Positions 17,303 to 24,998 of a stretch of 64,000 nucleotides of DNA are shown piece by piece (the first letter of the stretch is position 1; the number at the start of each line of letters is the position of its first letter). The stretch comes from Hyphomicrobiales bacterium (GTDB lineage Bacteria > Pseudomonadota > Alphaproteobacteria > Rhizobiales > Rhizobiaceae), in the NCBI GenBank assembly GCA_900469965.1, contig UBZP01000001.1:310001-374000 (forward strand). Direction: 5' to 3'. The notes below the pieces were generated by a model. That model ran no database searches, had not been told where the DNA came from, and worked only from the letters and a program-made list of their open reading frames with translations. The position numbers and the translations under genes were made by a program.

Positions 17303-18475
17303 TCACCCCAGAAGACTGGTGTCCTGCTTGTGGACGAGCAGGAGATTGGACGTGTTGCCGAGAATGCGGTCGTTGGAGATCATCAGCTGGGCCGAATGCG
17401 CGTCGCGCAGGTGCCGGCCGAGGCTGTAGGGCGTGCCGTTCTTGTAGCCCATGATGCCGCAGATCAGCATGGCGTGGTTGATGATCGTCAGGATCGTTTC
17501 CGACGAGCCGATCTTCAGATTGTTCATGGCGACGGCGAAACCCATCGAGGACAGGACGTCCTGATCCGTCTTTGCCGCCTCGAAGGCGTTCAGACCGGCG
17601 ACCACGTTGGATTTCAGAAGCTGCAGCAGACTGGAGGCTTCGGCGAGCCTGAGCGCGCCGGGCGGCGTCTGCCCCGGCGCCTTGCGGGCGGCGGCCCGGA
17701 CGAAGGCCTGTGCGCGGGCAAACGCGTTGACGGCGATGCCGTACCAGACGGCACTCCAGAGCAGGTGCGAGGTGGCCAGCATCGACTGGGCGGCGATTTC
17801 CGCAAAGGGCTTCGGCAGGATCTGCTCGGCCGGGGCCTCGCCCTTGAACAGGTAGCCGTCCGAGCAGGTGCCGCGCATGCCGAGCGTATCCCAGACATGG
17901 GTGCGCTCGAGCGTATACTGGTCCTTCGTGAAGACGGTCATGACCTGGTCGGTGGATGCGGCTTCGGCATGGCTGCGCGAGGTGATCAGGATCGCATCGG
18001 CGTTTGCGCCGTAGGAGATGACGGTCGCGTCCTTCTCCAGCCGGCAGCGGCCGCCCTCGACTTCGATGGCGCAGATGCTGTTGCGCAGGTTGCCGCCGAT
18101 GCCGCCTTCCGTCGTGGCGGAGGCCAGAAGCAGCTGTTCGTCGGCGATGCGGCGCATGAAGGCGCGGTGCCAGGCTGCGTCCGCCCCATGCGAGACGAGG
18201 CTCGACGCCTTGATCTGATGCATGGCGAAGACCATGGCGGCGGCAGCGCAGGACTGGCCCAGAATGGAGCAGACCTCGGCGATCTCGGCGATGCTCGCCC
18301 CCTCGCCGCCCAGTTCGACAGCGATCTGGATGGACAGCAGGCGTTCGGCGCGCATGGCATCCACCGCCTCCTGCGGGAAACGCCCCTTGGCGTCGACGTC
18401 GTCGGCGTGCGCTTCGGCTACCGCGGCAACGCGGGCGGCCCGTTCGGCTAGGCCCGCCCCGGTGGACATGTTCAT
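17303..18475 (-). CDS. Acyl-CoA dehydrogenase-like flavoprotein of the carrier operon
   Basis: 390 residues with the three-part acyl-CoA dehydrogenase fold: helical N-terminus (ELGGEGASIAEIAEV), central beta domain with FAD-contacting SATTEGGIGG and WDTLGMRGTCSDGYLF, and helical C-terminus (LRDAHSAQLMISNDRILG). It resembles the DszC/acyl-CoA dehydrogenase group. In nonribosomal pathways such flavoproteins oxidise aminoacyl groups held on carrier proteins, for example prolyl to pyrrolyl. By context this one probably acts on the thioester made by the neighbouring ligase. Its ATG overlaps the carrier stop (ATGA), giving tight coupling. Substrate inferred, not shown. Confidence 0.86.
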   Translation of the reverse strand: MNMSTGAGLAERAARVAAVAEAHADDVDAKGRFPQEAVDAMRAERLLSIQIAVELGGEGASIAEIAEVCSILGQSCAAAAMVFAMHQIKASSLVSHGADAAWHRAFMRRIADEQLLLASATTEGGIGGNLRNSICAIEVEGGRCRLEKDATVISYGANADAILITSRSHAEAASTDQVMTVFTKDQYTLERTHVWDTLGMRGTCSDGYLFKGEAPAEQILPKPFAEIAAQSMLATSHLLWSAVWYGIAVNAFARAQAFVRAAARKAPGQTPPGALRLAEASSLLQLLKSNVVAGLNAFEAAKTDQDVLSSMGFAVAMNNLKIGSSETILTIINHAMLICGIMGYKNGTPYSLGRHLRDAHSAQLMISNDRILGNTSNLLLVHKQDTSLLG

Positions 18476-18726
18476 TCGGCGGCCTCCGCGTTGCCGGTCA
18501 GCCCTTCCACCGTGCGCGTGATGGTCGCAATGCTCTGGAACGACTTGCGGTTGAGAAGATTGTCGGGAAACTCCAGGTCGAAGGCCTCCTCGATCGCCAG
18601 CATGATCTGGACGGAGGCGAAGGAGGACAGGCCCGCCGCGTAGAGGTCCTGGTCGTCGGCGATCTGGTCGACGGCGACAGGCAGGCCGCCATGCTTGGCG
18701 AGCAACTCACGGATTTTCTGCTTCAT
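18472..18726 (-). CDS. Acyl/aminoacyl carrier protein
   Basis: 84-residue acidic carrier protein. The phosphopantetheine site lies in DLYAAGLSSFASVQ, with Ser35 in the position of the DSL serine. The helical pattern and LEFPDNLLNRKSFQSI match acyl/peptidyl carriers. It is first in the operon and is the expected acceptor for the synthetase-like ligase. The start is ATG 18726; a longer in-frame ORF to 18918 reaches into the promoter region and has no homology. It is separate from the fatty-acid AcpP gene, which is not in this window. Confidence 0.92.
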   Translation of the reverse strand: MKQKIRELLAKHGGLPVAVDQIADDQDLYAAGLSSFASVQIMLAIEEAFDLEFPDNLLNRKSFQSIATITRTVEGLTGNAEAAE

Positions 18727-19107
18727 GGCGACACTCTCCCGTGCTGTTTTCTTGTCGGCAGGCCACGCCGCCCGCCCGGTCTCGTTCAACCAGAGGCATA
18801 CAGAACGAGAGATAAGAACGCTTGAAGGGACATGGATAAGATTCCATGAAGGCGGCCCGGCTGGCGCATCTGGCCGGGGAACGGCGGCCGCCCTGAGACC
18901 GGCCGCCCCGAAAAGCATCGTATTTTCAATATCCTTTATATGTCCCCCCGCCCCTGCCGCCGCCGTCTTTCCTGCGCGCCGGTTGAGAGGTTGTTAACCA
19001 TAATCTGAGAGGTTGCGGGACGGTTCTCGGGAAGCGCCGCGCGATCGGGCGGCGGCGGGGACCGTGGATTCGGCCGCTTCCGAGAGGGACCGGCAATCGG
19101 GCATGTG
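18727..19107 (+). promoter_or_regulatory. Divergent regulatory region between carrier operon and wzz-like gene
   Basis: 381 bp without a gene. It serves both the carrier operon (leftward) and the Wzz/Wzy genes (rightward). An AT-rich patch at 18920-18945 gives -10-like sequences in both directions (TATAAA leftward, TTATAT rightward). Two TGAGAGGTTG repeats flank a TTAACCAT element at 18994-19001. I see no small ORF with a ribosome site. Confidence 0.6.
18984..19015 (+). repeat. 10-bp direct repeat TGAGAGGTTG flanking a CtrA-type half-site
   Basis: TGAGAGGTTG occurs at 18984-18993 and 19006-19015, start-to-start 22 bp, about two helical turns, which suits a dimeric activator or repressor. Between them at 18994-19001 is TTAACCAT, the half-site form reported for CtrA. 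The block lies about 95 bp before the wzz-like start. Confidence 0.6.
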
Positions 19108-21129
19108 ATGGACATCGACATTTTTCAGTTGCCGGGCATCGTGAGGAAGAGGATCCACTACGTGATCCTCGCCGCGGTGGTCTGCGCCCTGCTGGGAATG
19201 GCCTTCGTCCTCACCCAGAAGCCCTTCTACCGCTCGACCGCGGAGATCTTCGTCGACATCGGGGCGGGGCCCGTCGTCGGCACCGACACGGGCGGTTCCC
19301 TCAACGTGCAGCAGGTGATCGGCAGCCAGGTCTATCTGATCCAGTCGCGCGACGTGCTGCACCAGGTCGTCACCAAGCTCAACCTCACCAGCGATCCCTA
19401 TTTCAACCACCGCGGGCTCCTGTCCCGGTTGCTGGGGGGCGCCAAGGCCGATGCCGCGACGGTCGACGGCGTCATCAATGCGCTTCTGGAGAACCTGAGC
19501 GTCGCGCGCAACGGCGACAGCTTCGTCTTCACCATCACCGTTAAGCACGGAAACAGCGAGATGGCCGCGAAGATCGCCAATGCGATTGCCGAAAGCTATC
19601 TGGCGGTCGCCGACAAGGCACGCCTGGACGTCAGCCTGAAGACCACCCGCACGATCGCCGAGCAGGCGGAAGAGCTGCGCCAGCGGGCGCTGGACGCACA
19701 GAAGGCGGTGGAGGACTTCCGGGCCGAGAACGGCATGATCAGCGCCGGCGACCAGGGTCTGATCACCGACCAGCAGCTCGCCGGCCTGAACCAGCAATTG
19801 CTGACCGCGCGCCAGCAGGTGGAGCAACTGAAGACGGCCTACGAACAGGCGCGCCAGCTCAACGTGTCCAATGTCGAGGCGGGCGCCATTCCCGAAACGC
19901 TGAATTCAGGCGCACTCTCCGGGCTTCGCAGCCGCTATTCGCAGGCGCTCGACCGGCAGGCCGAACTGGCGGCCAACCTCGGCAACGACCATCCGCAGAT
20001 GCGTGCCATCCGCTCCCAGATCGCCAGCATCCGCAACGCCATCGAGATCGAGCTGGAGCGTATCCGCCAGCTGTCGGCCAATACCTACGAGCGCAGCCGG
20101 GCGAACCTCGCCTCGCTGGAAAAACGCTTCGACGAGCAGGCGGCCTCGACGAAGGACAGCGGCAAGCTCCGCTTCCAGCTGGTGCAGCTGACGAGCGAAG
20201 CGCAGGCCATCGATGCGGTCTACAAGGCCTTCCTCACCCGGGCGGAGGAACTGAGCCGCCAGCAGGATCTCGGCAACGGCAACTCACGGGTCATTTCCGA
20301 AGCCGTGCCGTCGGACAAGGCCGTGCAGGCGCCGAAGCTGCTGGTGCTGATCGCCGCCATTCTGTTCGGTGCGGCCGCCGGAGCGGCGCTCGCGGTCCTG
20401 CGGGAGCTGCTCGGCGGCACCCGGCGCATCGAACGGAGCCTCGTCGCCAGGACCGGCGCACCCATGCTGGCCGTGATGACGGGCAGCGAGCCCTCCCCCG
20501 CAAGCCGCCTCGACAGGCTGGCGCGCCGGATGCCGTTCGCACGGCCGGCCGCACCGGAAGCCTTGCCGCACGAGGCCGGGATCCGCAGGCTGCGCCAGCT
20601 GCTCGAAGCGGAATTCGGCACGACCCGACCCGCCACCATCGCCTTCCTGTCGCCCGACGGCAGCGGCCGGAACGAGGTCGCCGCCGCGGTGGCGCGCGAG
20701 CTGCATCTGGCCGGCGAGGTCGTGCTCTTCTGCGGCGGCGAACTTCGCCGCAGGGACCATCTGGCCGCACGACCGTCCGCGAGCGTCAAGATCCGCCTCG
20801 ATGCCGCAGCGCCGCGCGACCATGCGCTTCAGGATATCTTGCACTTCGAACGCATCGGTTCCGGCGGACTGAGAAGGATCGCGGCGCTCGGATCCTCCCG
20901 CGTCAGTACCGCGCCCCGGTCCGAGCCCGTCGACTTCGCCGTCGTCGATTGCAGCGGCACGCCCGCCGAAACGGTGATCCCCACCGTGCTCAGGCACGGC
21001 GACGCCGTCATCATCGTCTCGACGGTCGGCGTTTCGGGGGGCGATGCGCTCGATACGCTGATGGCGGAGATCGGCCCGTGGCGCGACAAGATCCTCGGCA
21101 ACGTCCTCCTGTCGGGCAAGGCCTCATAG
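19108..21129 (+). CDS. Wzz/GumC-type polysaccharide chain-length protein with degenerate kinase domain
   Basis: 673 residues. First membrane segment near 20-38, a long periplasmic region rich in coiled coil (about 150-350), second membrane segment near 412-432, then a cytoplasmic domain to the end. This is the architecture of bacterial tyrosine autokinases that set polymer length. The Walker A position reads SPDGSGRNEV (515-524) with no lysine or Ser/Thr, and no tyrosine cluster follows, so the kinase half is probably inactive. ATG 19108 is used, with GTG 19105 as alternative. Followed 11 bp later by the polymerase gene. Confidence 0.87.
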   Translation: MDIDIFQLPGIVRKRIHYVILAAVVCALLGMAFVLTQKPFYRSTAEIFVDIGAGPVVGTDTGGSLNVQQVIGSQVYLIQSRDVLHQVVTKLNLTSDPYFNHRGLLSRLLGGAKADAATVDGVINALLENLSVARNGDSFVFTITVKHGNSEMAAKIANAIAESYLAVADKARLDVSLKTTRTIAEQAEELRQRALDAQKAVEDFRAENGMISAGDQGLITDQQLAGLNQQLLTARQQVEQLKTAYEQARQLNVSNVEAGAIPETLNSGALSGLRSRYSQALDRQAELAANLGNDHPQMRAIRSQIASIRNAIEIELERIRQLSANTYERSRANLASLEKRFDEQAASTKDSGKLRFQLVQLTSEAQAIDAVYKAFLTRAEELSRQQDLGNGNSRVISEAVPSDKAVQAPKLLVLIAAILFGAAAGAALAVLRELLGGTRRIERSLVARTGAPMLAVMTGSEPSPASRLDRLARRMPFARPAAPEALPHEAGIRRLRQLLEAEFGTTRPATIAFLSPDGSGRNEVAAAVARELHLAGEVVLFCGGELRRRDHLAARPSASVKIRLDAAAPRDHALQDILHFERIGSGGLRRIAALGSSRVSTAPRSEPVDFAVVDCSGTPAETVIPTVLRHGDAVIIVSTVGVSGGDALDTLMAEIGPWRDKILGNVLLSGKAS

Positions 21130-21140
21130 GAGACGCGAGG

Positions 21141-22472
21141 ATGGCCCGCACGGAAACGATCGGCACCGGGACGGGTTTCGGCAACCGGTTCGGCCGCAGC
21201 AGCCCCGATGTGCGCCACGACGCTGCTGTGCCGGCCGGGATCGATCCCGTGCGCATTGCGGCGATCGTGACGGTGATCGGCGGCCTGGTGTTCAACGCTC
21301 TCCTCTGCCTGGTCAACACCCGTTTCATGGGGACGGCCGACCGCCACGTCATCATGTCGGAGCTTGCGATCGTCGGCTGTGCGTTTCTCGCGGCAATGAC
21401 GCGACGATCGACGCTCTACGTGATCCTCGGCGTCTTCGTCAGCTACATGATGTTCCTGTTCATGCTGCGCGGGCAGGTGAACCCGAAGGCCGTCCGCGAC
21501 ATCCTGATCCCGCTGACCTTCTATTTCATGGCCGCCCGCATCGCGGATGCGAAGCTCGCCGACAAGCTCGTGATGGCAAGCGGCCTGATCGTCGTCGGCT
21601 TCGGGCTCTTCGAATATCTCTTCCTCGAGACCTTCCTCGAATACTTCAACGTGATCGGCTACTACCTGGCGCGCGGCACGGTGACGCTGGACCAGGTGTT
21701 CGGTCAGACCAAGGGTCTGTTCATCTCCGGCCAGCGCCCCGAGGCCCGCACGATCCTGCCCTTCCTCGGCCAGCACCGCGTCTCCTCCGTCTTCCTGGAG
21801 CCGGTCTCGATGGGCAATTTCGCCGTGATCATCTATTCATGGGCGCTCTATCGCGGGCGCGCCTTTCCGGGCCGGTGGCTGGTGTTCGCGCTGGCCGTCA
21901 CCGTGATCGCTCTGGCCGACGCCCGCTTCGGGCTCTACAGCTGCGTGCTGATCACGCTGCTCTATCCGGTCTATTCGTTCCTGCCGCGACTGGTCTGGGT
22001 GGTCCTGCCCTTCTTCCTGCTCGCCGTGCTGACGATCTACGGCATCACCTCGGTCTCCGGCGGCGGCCCGAACGATCTCGCCGGACGCTTCGCCGTCACC
22101 GCGCATATCCTGACGCAGCTCGACCTCGGCGTCGTGCTCGGCTCGGAGACGACCGATGCATTCACCGCCGATTCCGGCATCTCCTACTCGCTGACCGCGT
22201 TCGGCATCTTCGGCTTCATCGGGCTTTGGACGATGTTCGTGCACGCACCGTTGAAGGAGGCGCGGGCCTGGCGCTTCCACTCGATGATGATCGTCTACCT
22301 GCTGCTGCTGATGCTGATCAGCGACTCGTTCTATTCGATCAAGACCGCCGCCCTGATGTGGTTCCTGGTGGGCACCGCCGGCGCCTGCCGGGATGCGACC
22401 CCGCCGCGACGGCCCGTCCTCGCGAAGACGCCGGTGCGGCGGGTCGCACCGACCCTGCCACGGCACGCGTGA
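21141..22472 (+). CDS. Wzy-like polysaccharide polymerase (multi-pass membrane protein)
   Basis: 443 residues with about ten hydrophobic segments and a larger external loop around FVIGYYLARGTVTLDQVF to FLEPVSMGNFAV, the layout of O-antigen/EPS polymerases. These join lipid-linked repeat units in the periplasm. The short signature FLGQHRVSSVFLEPVSMGN is seen in GumE-like proteins as I recall. AGGAGACGCGAGG precedes the ATG. Directly after the Wzz-like gene and presumably in one operon. Converges on the GH5 gene with six bases between stops. Confidence 0.83.
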   Translation: MARTETIGTGTGFGNRFGRSSPDVRHDAAVPAGIDPVRIAAIVTVIGGLVFNALLCLVNTRFMGTADRHVIMSELAIVGCAFLAAMTRRSTLYVILGVFVSYMMFLFMLRGQVNPKAVRDILIPLTFYFMAARIADAKLADKLVMASGLIVVGFGLFEYLFLETFLEYFNVIGYYLARGTVTLDQVFGQTKGLFISGQRPEARTILPFLGQHRVSSVFLEPVSMGNFAVIIYSWALYRGRAFPGRWLVFALAVTVIALADARFGLYSCVLITLLYPVYSFLPRLVWVVLPFFLLAVLTIYGITSVSGGGPNDLAGRFAVTAHILTQLDLGVVLGSETTDAFTADSGISYSLTAFGIFGFIGLWTMFVHAPLKEARAWRFHSMMIVYLLLLMLISDSFYSIKTAALMWFLVGTAGACRDATPPRRPVLAKTPVRRVAPTLPRHA

Positions 22473-22478
22473 CGGCTC

Positions 22479-23570
22479 CTACTCGGTCTGGCCGAGCGCC
22501 GGGCAGGCGCCGGTCTTCGCCGGGATGCTGCCGCCATATTCGAGGGCGCGCAGCTGCAGCCGGTCGCCGTCCTTGGTCGGCTGGATGTTGAGTGCCTCGG
22601 TCGGCGGCCACCAGTCGCCGGCCGCCCAGTAGGTCCAGCCGGTCCACACGTCCGGGGCGCCGTCGACCACGGCGGTCATGCGGGACAGCGCCGTCAGGCA
22701 TTCGGTCTTGGCGGATGCGCCGAACTCGCCGAGAAAGCCACGCTTGCCGTTCTCGCGCAGCCAGGCGGTGAAGCGCTCGAGTGCCGCGACGGCGCTCTCC
22801 GCGCCCTCGCAGGTGTCGTGCGTGCCGGAGAAATCGTCGTCGAGATACTGGTGGACCTCATAGGCGTAGTTCTTCGCCGGATCCTCGACGCCCAGCATCA
22901 CGCGGGCGTTCGAGCCGCCGGGCCGGTCGCTCTCCCAGCTGTGGGCGCCGGTCCAGATCGTGCCGGGGACGTAGACGAGATTGTCCGCCCCCGTGCTGCG
23001 GATCGCGGCGATGGCGGCGTTGGCCGCAACGAGCCATTGATCGGCCGGAATGTCGTGAGGCTCGTTCATCAGGCCGAACTGCACGGCCGGGTCGTTGGCG
23101 AACTCCGTGGCTAGCCTGCGCCAGAAGTCGGCGAAGGCCTCCACTGGGACCTCGTCGGAACCGATCTGCCGGCCGGCGTGATAGGCGTAGTTGTGCGGAT
23201 CGAGAACCACCGTGAAGCCGGCCGCCTTCAGGCGCTTGACGGTGTCGACGAGGCGCCGGCGCTCGCCCATCGCGAACGCCCGGCCGAGCCTCGGCTGGAG
23301 ACGCTCCCAGCGGAACGGCAGCCGCGCGCCATTGAACCCCTTGCCGGCGAAATACGCGATCGTCTCGTCACCGGGATAGATGTAGTCCTTGCCGTAGACG
23401 CCCGGCGGGTCGCCGAACTCGGCGCCGGCGAAGTTGACGCCGCGCATGCAGGCGGCGGAGGCCTCGAGCGGAAGGATCAGGGCCAGCGCCAGCCCGCCGA
23501 TCCGCAGTGCCCCACGTCTGGCATGCGCGGACCGGGATGCGATCCGCCCGGTACGCCGGCGCTCAGCCAT
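22479..23570 (-). CDS. Secreted GH5 endoglucanase-like glycoside hydrolase
   Basis: 363 residues with an N-terminal arginine-rich signal peptide (ARRGALRIGGLALALILPLEASA), then a GH5 TIM barrel starting CMRGVNFAGAEFG. Acid/base Glu lies in FGLMNEPHD and the nucleophile in GFLGEFGAS. VVLDPHNYAYHAG and YEVHQYLDDDFSG supply conserved His residues. It would cut a beta-glucan outside the cytoplasm, possibly trimming the polymer made by this locus. ATG 23570 overlaps the GT4 stop by eight bases; ATG 23585 is also possible. Cellulose or mixed-linkage glucan specificity cannot be told. Confidence 0.88.
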   Translation of the reverse strand: MAERRRTGRIASRSAHARRGALRIGGLALALILPLEASAACMRGVNFAGAEFGDPPGVYGKDYIYPGDETIAYFAGKGFNGARLPFRWERLQPRLGRAFAMGERRRLVDTVKRLKAAGFTVVLDPHNYAYHAGRQIGSDEVPVEAFADFWRRLATEFANDPAVQFGLMNEPHDIPADQWLVAANAAIAAIRSTGADNLVYVPGTIWTGAHSWESDRPGGSNARVMLGVEDPAKNYAYEVHQYLDDDFSGTHDTCEGAESAVAALERFTAWLRENGKRGFLGEFGASAKTECLTALSRMTAVVDGAPDVWTGWTYWAAGDWWPPTEALNIQPTKDGDRLQLRALEYGGSIPAKTGACPALGQTE

Positions 23571-24792
23571 TGGCCGCCACTTCATTGCCTTCACTGCCCT
23601 TTGCCGCCGGATCCCATTCGGGCGGGGCGACGCCCCCCAGTATCTCAGTGTAGATCTCGGCATAGCGCCGGGCCACATGATCCCACGCATAGCCGTCTGC
23701 CGCGCGCATGGCCCGCGTCCGGTAGCCGGCGACGTCGCGGGCGAGCGCCAGGAAGGCCGAGTGGATCGTTCCGGCGGCCGCTTCCGCGTCCTCGAAGTCG
23801 CAGAGGCGAATCTCCGGATGCTTGGCGGCGAGGTCCTCGTAGGCCTGGTTCGGATGCAGCAGGGGCATGAGACCCGCGCTCATCGCCTCGACCGCCACGA
23901 GGCCGAAGCCCTCGTATTCGGAGGCGGAGGCAAACAGCGAGCATCCCGAGATCAGCGTCCGGATCTCTTCGTTCGACAGGCCGACATGCAGCTCGATATG
24001 GTCCTCGAGCGCCCGCTGGCCGATCATCCGCTCAAGGTCCGCCTCGGTCAGGTCGCCCGGGACACCCACGACCGAGAGGCGCCAGTCCGGCTCGTGCACG
24101 ACGAGCCGCGACAGGGCTTCGAAAAGACGGTCGAGCCGCTTGTTGGACGAGAAGCGGCCGATGGTGACGATGCGGCGCAGCGGCTTGCCGGCGCCCGCGT
24201 TGCGGAATTTGGCGACGTCGGCGCCGTTGTCGACCTCGACGACCCGGCGTCCGGCGATCTTGCGGAACAGCCGAGCGTCCTGCGCGCTGCAGGCGATCAG
24301 CCGACGGTAGGCGAGCGCCGACAGGCGCGTCGTGACGTTGAACCAGGCGAGCTTGATTGCCGCATAGCGGTCGGTGTGAAAGAAGCCGCCATGGGTCGTG
24401 GCGACCAGCGGCTTGCCATGCAGGAGCTTGCCCCAGGCGAGCGCGTCGAAGAAGAAATCGATGGCATGCACGTGCACGAGGTCGGCATCCTTCAGATGCC
24501 GGAATACGCCCGGCGCGATGGGATAGCGGGAGCTGCCGGAGAACGGAATGCGCACCACCTCGATCCCGTCGACAGTCTCGCGGTCCGGCAACTTGCGATC
24601 GGGGGCGGTGAAGAGGCGATCGAGCGTCACGACGCGAACGCGGTAGCCGCGCGCGCAAAGCTGGCGTGACAGGTTGAGGACGACATCCTCCAGCCCGCCG
24701 CGGCTCGGCGGAAACTGGCGCACGACCTGCACGGCCAGCGGCGCGCGCCTGTCAGGATCGCTGGAAAGACTGCCTTGCAGAAATGCGTCCAT
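23563..24792 (-). CDS. Family 4 glycosyltransferase
   Basis: 409-residue GT-B enzyme. The N-terminal glycine loop is RQFPPSRGGLEDVVLNLSRQL, the phosphate-binding region is IGRFSSNKRLDRLFEAL, and the donor-binding E(x7)E motif is seen as EYEGFGLVAVEAMSAG. No membrane segments, so it probably works at the membrane face on a lipid-linked sugar. ATG 24792 (MDAFLQG) is preferred over 24816. First of a two-gene unit with the GH5 gene. A CtrA-type box lies about 100 bp upstream. Confidence 0.88.
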   Translation of the reverse strand: MDAFLQGSLSSDPDRRAPLAVQVVRQFPPSRGGLEDVVLNLSRQLCARGYRVRVVTLDRLFTAPDRKLPDRETVDGIEVVRIPFSGSSRYPIAPGVFRHLKDADLVHVHAIDFFFDALAWGKLLHGKPLVATTHGGFFHTDRYAAIKLAWFNVTTRLSALAYRRLIACSAQDARLFRKIAGRRVVEVDNGADVAKFRNAGAGKPLRRIVTIGRFSSNKRLDRLFEALSRLVVHEPDWRLSVVGVPGDLTEADLERMIGQRALEDHIELHVGLSNEEIRTLISGCSLFASASEYEGFGLVAVEAMSAGLMPLLHPNQAYEDLAAKHPEIRLCDFEDAEAAAGTIHSAFLALARDVAGYRTRAMRAADGYAWDHVARRYAEIYTEILGGVAPPEWDPAAKGSEGNEVAANG

Positions 24793-24893
24793 GCCGTCAT
24801 CCGTGCCGCATCGCATTGCGGGTCATCCGCAATTTCCAGGCGCCGGTCGATGACACGCGCCCCCCAAGCCTTCCGCAGAAGCGCAGGAAGCCC

Positions 24894-24908
24894 TTAAGGC
24901 CGCGTTAA
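24894..24908 (-). promoter_or_regulatory. CtrA-type box TTAA-N7-TTAA upstream of the GT4-GH5 unit
   Basis: TTAA at 24894-24897 and 24905-24908 with exactly seven bases between them. It lies in the gap between the GT4 start and the polA stop, 102 bp before the GT4 ATG. Because polA ends here, the only downstream unit that it can regulate on this strand is GT4-GH5. Confidence 0.5.
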
Positions 24909-24998
24909 GGCCGGCCGGCCGGGGCTGAGTTCCGCGCGAAACGTCGGTACGTGGTAAACGGACCCGCAACAGTTGCACCGGCTGCACTGGCGAAACGC

